This document shows positions 6,580 through 10,085 of a stretch of DNA of 10,085 nt, in pieces. A program made the position numbers and the translations under genes. Location of the stretch: assembly GCA_023428425.1 (NCBI GenBank), contig JAEYYP010000425.1:1-10085 (forward strand), given 5' to 3'. The notes below the pieces were generated by a model that worked only from the letters and a program-made list of their open reading frames with translations, did not search any database and was not told the DNA's origin. How positions within the stretch are numbered: the first letter of the stretch is position 1; every line of letters starts with the position of its first letter. This DNA is from Pseudomonadota bacterium (GTDB lineage Bacteria; Pseudomonadota; Alphaproteobacteria; Rhizobiales; Devosiaceae).

Positions 6580-9084
6580 TCAAGCGCCGTAGGGGATCCA
6601 GACGTTCTTGACCTGGGTGGCCTTCCTGAGGAGGTAGTCGCCGCCGAATTTTTCGGTGTCGCTCAGGTCGTAGTAGAGGCCACGGGTGGTCCAGGTCTGC
6701 TTGAGGTTACCGACCGAGGTGGCCTCGACCATGGCCGAGGTTTCGGCGTCGCCGGCGAACCAGATGGCGTCGATGCCGTCGTGTTCGGCCAGGGTCTTGG
6801 CCAGCACCTTGCTCTCACCGGAGACGATGTTGAGGACGCCGGACGGGACGTCGGAGGTTTCGAGGACCTGGTAGAAATCGGTCATCGAGAGCGGCGACTT
6901 TTCGGACGGGACCAGCACCACGGTGTTGCCCATGGCCAGGGCCGGGGCGATCAGCGCGATCGAGCCCAGCAAGGGCCGCGACGGCGGGGCGAGGATGGCC
7001 ATCGCCCCGAGGGCTTCGACCATGGCGGTCGCGACCATGCGCTGCGGCGGGTTGTGGACGGCGCCATCGTATTTGTCGGCCCAGCCGGCGAAGGCGAAGA
7101 GGCGTTCGACGGAAGCGGCGACTTCCGCCGCGCCGTCCTCGCCGGTCTGCGCCTTGATGCGGGCGGCGAATTCGGCAGCACGGTATTCGAGGTTTTCGGC
7201 GAGGAAGTAGAGGATCTGCGCGCGGTTGTGGGCGCTCGTGGTGGCCCAGCCGAGCGCGGCGCGGGCCGCCTCCACGGCGTTGCGGATGTCCTTGCGGTTG
7301 CCATCACCGACTTCGCCGACGAGGCCGGCGGGGCCGTGGACGGGGCGGGAATAGCCGCTATCGGGCCGGGCCTGCTTGCCGCCGATATACATCTTGGCGG
7401 TCTGGTCGACAGCCAGCGGGCTGGACACCACCTCCTCATCGAGGGGATTGCTCGCGAGGACGCGGCGCACATCCTCGATAGCGTAGGGGGCATTCAGGCC
7501 GGCCTTGCGGAGACGGGCGCGCGCCGCCTTGGGGGCCAGACCCAGCTTCTCGAAGTACTCGCCCACTTCGTCTCGTGAACGCTTCGAACTCAGAACCTCA
7601 GCTGCCGGGCGGAGCTCCTGCTCCCACTTCGGCTTCAGGTAGCTCGCCATGCCTTCCTTGCCGCCTTCGCGGCCGAAGCCCGATTCCTTGTAGCCACCGA
7701 AGCCGACGGCGGCGTCGAAGTTGTTGGTGGAGTTGATCCACACGACGCCCGACTTGATCTTGGGGGCGATATCGAGGGCGAGGTTTACGTTTTCGGTCCA
7801 GATCGTCGCGGCGAGGCCGTACTTGGAGTTGTTGGCGAGGGCGATTGCTTCCTCGGGGGTGCGGAAGCTCATCTCGACCAGCACGGGCCCGAAGATTTCC
7901 TCGGTCGCTACCGTATTGGCGGTGGAGACGTGGGTGATGAGGGCGGGCTTCAGGAAACACCCCTGCCCCGGCAGGTCGATGTCGGGCTCGTAGAGCTGGC
8001 CGCCTTCGGCGACGCCCTTCTTGACGAGGTCGCGGACGCGTTCGACCTGCACCTGCGCCACCAGCGCACCGATATCGACAGCCTTGTCGAGCGGGTCGCC
8101 GACGCGGAGGGTGGCCATGCGCTTCTTGAGCTTCGCGAGGAAGCGCTCCTCGATACTCTCCTGCACCAGCAGGCGCGAGCCGGCGCAGCAGACCTGGCCC
8201 TGGTTGAACCAGATGGCGTCGACCAGCCCCTCGATGGCGCTGTCGAGATCGGCGTCGTCGAAGACGATGTAGGGGGATTTGCCGCCGAGCTCGAGGCTCA
8301 GTGCCTTGCCGGTGCCGGCGGTGGCCTTGCGGATGATCTTCCCCACCTCGGTCGATCCGGTGAAGGCGATCTTGTCGACATCGGGGTGGTTGGTGATGGC
8401 GGCGCCGGTGTCGCCCTCGCCGGTGACGATGTTGACGACGCCCGGCGGCAGCTTCGCCTTCTCGCAGATCTCGGCGAAGAGCAGCGCGGTGAGCGAGGTG
8501 AATTCGGCGGGCTTCAGCACGACGGTGTTGCCGGCGGCGAGGGCCGGGGCGATCTTCCAGGCCAGCATCAGCAGCGGGAAGTTCCACGGAATGATCTGGC
8601 CGCAGACGCCGTAGGGCACGTGGTCGGGGAACTCGCGGTCGCGGTGCTGGGCCCAGCCGGCGTGGTGGTAGAAATGGCGGGCGACGAGCGGGATATCGAC
8701 GTCGCGGCTCTCGCGGATGGGCTTGCCGTTATCCATGGTTTCGAGCACGGCGAAGAGCCGGCTGTGCTTCTGGATGAGGCGGGCGATGGCGTAGAGGTAT
8801 TTGCTGCGCTCGTAGCCGGAGAGCGCCGCCCATTTGGGGAAGGCGGCGCGGGCGGCCTTTACCGCGGCGTCGACGTCGTCGGCGGTGCCGTCGGTTATTT
8901 GCGCGAGGGTCTTGCCGGTCGCGGGGTTCTCGGTGGCGAAGGTCTTGCCGGGCCTGGTCCACTTGCCATCGATGAAATGACCGAAGGTGTTTTCGTGCGC
9001 GCTGAGCCAGGCGAGCGCGACGTCGCTGGCCTCGGGGGCCGGGCCGTAATCGAGGGAGGTGAAGATTTCAGCGATCTTGTTCAT
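6580..9084 (-). CDS. Two-domain aldehyde dehydrogenase, ALDH16-like
   Basis: At 834 residues this is much longer than an ordinary aldehyde dehydrogenase (about 480-500) and has two ALDH-type units in tandem. The first (about 35-490) is complete: oxyanion Asn N168 in IIPWNFP, cofactor Lys K191 in VVLKPAE, FTGSTEVGK (241-249), general base E265 in LELGGKSP, catalytic C299 in NQGQVCCAGSR, and E396 in EEIFGPV. The second (about 560-834) keeps the Rossmann-like pattern (MAILAPPSRPLL, ALAMGNTVVLVPSEKSPL) but lacks the Asn, Lys, Glu and Cys and so cannot catalyse. This layout matches the ALDH16 family, in which the second unit is structural. It reads from an ATG with GAGGGA 8 nt upstream and overlaps the stop of the TIMP-like gene (ATGA). 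Downstream of deoC in the same operon, a role in oxidising acetaldehyde from deoxyribose-5-phosphate is likely (inference). NAD-dependent, cytoplasmic. Confidence 0.92.
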   Translation of the reverse strand: MNKIAEIFTSLDYGPAPEASDVALAWLSAHENTFGHFIDGKWTRPGKTFATENPATGKTLAQITDGTADDVDAAVKAARAAFPKWAALSGYERSKYLYAIARLIQKHSRLFAVLETMDNGKPIRESRDVDIPLVARHFYHHAGWAQHRDREFPDHVPYGVCGQIIPWNFPLLMLAWKIAPALAAGNTVVLKPAEFTSLTALLFAEICEKAKLPPGVVNIVTGEGDTGAAITNHPDVDKIAFTGSTEVGKIIRKATAGTGKALSLELGGKSPYIVFDDADLDSAIEGLVDAIWFNQGQVCCAGSRLLVQESIEERFLAKLKKRMATLRVGDPLDKAVDIGALVAQVQVERVRDLVKKGVAEGGQLYEPDIDLPGQGCFLKPALITHVSTANTVATEEIFGPVLVEMSFRTPEEAIALANNSKYGLAATIWTENVNLALDIAPKIKSGVVWINSTNNFDAAVGFGGYKESGFGREGGKEGMASYLKPKWEQELRPAAEVLSSKRSRDEVGEYFEKLGLAPKAARARLRKAGLNAPYAIEDVRRVLASNPLDEEVVSSPLAVDQTAKMYIGGKQARPDSGYSRPVHGPAGLVGEVGDGNRKDIRNAVEAARAALGWATTSAHNRAQILYFLAENLEYRAAEFAARIKAQTGEDGAAEVAASVERLFAFAGWADKYDGAVHNPPQRMVATAMVEALGAMAILAPPSRPLLGSIALIAPALAMGNTVVLVPSEKSPLSMTDFYQVLETSDVPSGVLNIVSGESKVLAKTLAEHDGIDAIWFAGDAETSAMVEATSVGNLKQTWTTRGLYYDLSDTEKFGGDYLLRKATQVKNVWIPYGA

Positions 9085-9515
9085 TTTGTTGTTCCCTCGA
9101 CCGCGCTCGCGGCCATCTCGCGCATATGTTTCAGGTGGCCCAACTTCATCTTCTGGTCTCTGGTGAGGGGATCAGACAGAAAGACCGTCGGGTCCGTTAT
9201 GAAGTCTCCGGCAAATATGACCCAATTCCCCACTTCAAACCCGATGCCGCAATCTCCACCACTGCCCTGCATGGCCTCGTAGGTCTTTCCTAGTTGACCT
9301 TTTATCGGCGTTTCAACGCTGAGAAAGACTCGATCCTCCCACGCGGGCTTGGTGCTTGGCTCTATGGCAGTTACGTGCCCGATGAAGACTACAGGGGCCG
9401 CTTCGATTTGGGACTCCCATGTCGGCGGTGGAGAGGGTGAGTCTATCTGGCATGCCAGCGGGGTGCTCAATGCAGCCAGCCACAGTGCGGCCCCGAAGGC
9501 TATCGTGCGCATCAT
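9081..9515 (-). CDS. Small secreted TIMP-like protein
   Basis: This 144-residue product starts with a clear Sec signal peptide: MMR, then a hydrophobic core to about residue 20 and a small-residue region STPLA before C22. It does not match a good lipobox, so cleavage by signal peptidase I just before C22 seems more likely than lipidation. The mature part APVVFIGHVTAIE (40-52), VFLSVETPIKG (63-73), GGDCGIGFEVGNWVIFAGDF (86-105) resembles bacterial tissue-inhibitor-of-metalloproteinase-like (OB-fold, NTR-type) proteins, including an N-terminal Cys and a second Cys (C89) that could form a disulfide in the periplasm. Function is unknown. It starts 32 bp after deoC, with only a weak AGGGA site, and its TGA overlaps the ATG of the dehydrogenase, so it sits inside the operon. 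Base composition is clearly more AT-rich than its neighbours. An MM start leaves the first or second ATG open. Confidence 0.78.
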   Translation of the reverse strand: MMRTIAFGAALWLAALSTPLACQIDSPSPPPTWESQIEAAPVVFIGHVTAIEPSTKPAWEDRVFLSVETPIKGQLGKTYEAMQGSGGDCGIGFEVGNWVIFAGDFITDPTVFLSDPLTRDQKMKLGHLKHMREMAASAVEGTTK

Positions 9516-9547
9516 CGCATCTCATCCCTAGTCCGCGAAGGGATCTG

Positions 9548-10085
9548 CTAAACCATCGGCTGGCGGTAGTCGGCGGCGTAGTGGCCGGTGAGGGTGTGTT
9601 CGAGCTGGCGTTCGATGTCGGTGAGCAGGCTCGAGGCGCCGAAGCGGAAGAGGTGCGGCTGGAGCCAGTGGGTGCCGAGCTCTTCCTTCATCAGCGCCAT
9701 GTAGTCGAGCGAGAGCTTGGCCGTGGCGATGCCGCCGGCGGGCTTGTAGCCGATTTCGATGCCGGTTTCCTCGTGGAACCAGCGGATCATGCGGACCATG
9801 CTCAGCGAAGTCTGGAGGTTGGCGTTGACCTTTTCCTTGCCGGTCGAGGTCTTGATGAAATCGGCGCCCGCGAGCATGCAGACCAGCGAGGCCTTCGCGA
9901 CATTGGTCTGGGTGGCCAGTTCGCCGGTGCCGAGGATGGTCTTGATGTGGGCGTCGCCACAGGCCTTCCGCATCGCCTTCACTTCATCGTAGAGCGCCTG
10001 CCAGTCGCCGCGCAGCACCATGCCGCGCTCGATGACGAAGTCGATCTCGTTGGCGCCGTCGGCGACCGAGGCTTCGATTTCGGCG
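9548..10085 (-). CDS. deoC: Deoxyribose-phosphate aldolase (5' part beyond window edge)
   Basis: The frame is open through the right edge; 179 codons of the C-terminal part are visible with a TAG stop. DeoC splits 2-deoxyribose-5-phosphate, from deoxynucleoside breakdown, into glyceraldehyde-3-phosphate and acetaldehyde. Visible are ADGANEIDFVIERG, which holds the catalytic Asp, the Schiff-base motif ADFIKTSTGK, and the proton-relay Lys in IGYKPAGGI, so the active site is intact. An internal ATG at 10021 is not the start, because family similarity continues upstream of it to the edge. It is the first visible gene of the deoC, TIMP-like, aldehyde dehydrogenase transcript. Following a deoC with an aldehyde dehydrogenase makes sense, since acetaldehyde is toxic and its oxidation yields acetate. 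Confidence 0.95.
   Translation of the reverse strand, partial: AEIEASVADGANEIDFVIERGMVLRGDWQALYDEVKAMRKACGDAHIKTILGTGELATQTNVAKASLVCMLAGADFIKTSTGKEKVNANLQTSLSMVRMIRWFHEETGIEIGYKPAGGIATAKLSLDYMALMKEELGTHWLQPHLFRFGASSLLTDIERQLEHTLTGHYAADYRQPMV

Noticed and set aside
6061..7578. 505-codon plus-strand open frame across otsB and the dehydrogenase 3' half
   Set aside because: It spans two real minus-strand genes and the promoter between them, with no recognisable domain or ribosome site.
7598..8587. 329-codon minus-strand frame inside the dehydrogenase gene
   Set aside because: Arg-rich, out-of-frame translation of the real gene; no domain.
7930..9282. 450-codon plus-strand open frame opposite the dehydrogenase
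   Set aside because: Antisense shadow with low-complexity translation; the dehydrogenase motifs on the other strand explain the sequence.

Overview
The window is GC-rich DNA with tightly packed genes and many 4-bp overlaps, typical of an alphaproteobacterium. Protein character and a GGAAC-type stress promoter in front of otsBA point to Hyphomicrobiales, perhaps a Devosia-like organism. That placement is inference; no rRNA or other marker gene is present. No stretch over 300 bp lacks a gene, and I found no tRNA, rRNA, CRISPR array, insertion sequence or attachment site.

Left part (1-1347): the 3' part of a 5'-3' exonuclease gene (plus strand) meets tail to tail, overlapping by 4 bp, a minus-strand toxin-antitoxin-like pair. 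The pair is a DUF433-type antitoxin followed by a DUF5615-type PIN-like toxin, joined by an ATGA overlap.

Middle (1348-4312): an M81/MlrC-type metallopeptidase (minus) and a glutamate-1-semialdehyde-aminomutase-like class III aminotransferase (plus) diverge from a 193-bp spacer. The spacer holds a compact palindromic, REP-like element. Both enzymes look catalytically intact; a joint role in catabolism of an unusual amino acid or peptide is only inferred from their arrangement.

Right part (4309-10085, all minus strand): deoC (cut by the right edge), a small secreted TIMP-like protein and a long two-domain ALDH16-like aldehyde dehydrogenase form one probable transcript. DeoC would release acetaldehyde, which the dehydrogenase could oxidise. 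After a 115-bp gap come otsB and otsA (trehalose-6-phosphate phosphatase and synthase), overlapping at GTGA and preceded by a good match to an EcfG (general stress sigma factor) promoter placed so close to the ATG that the mRNA may be leaderless. otsA ends tail to tail with the aminotransferase gene, again sharing a CTAG.

Most of the window is ordinary metabolism and stress protection. The observations most worth following are the predicted leaderless EcfG promoter of otsBA, the AT-richer secreted TIMP-like gene lodged inside a deoC-ALDH operon, and two convergent pairs whose stop codons are interlocked in the same CTAG palindrome.
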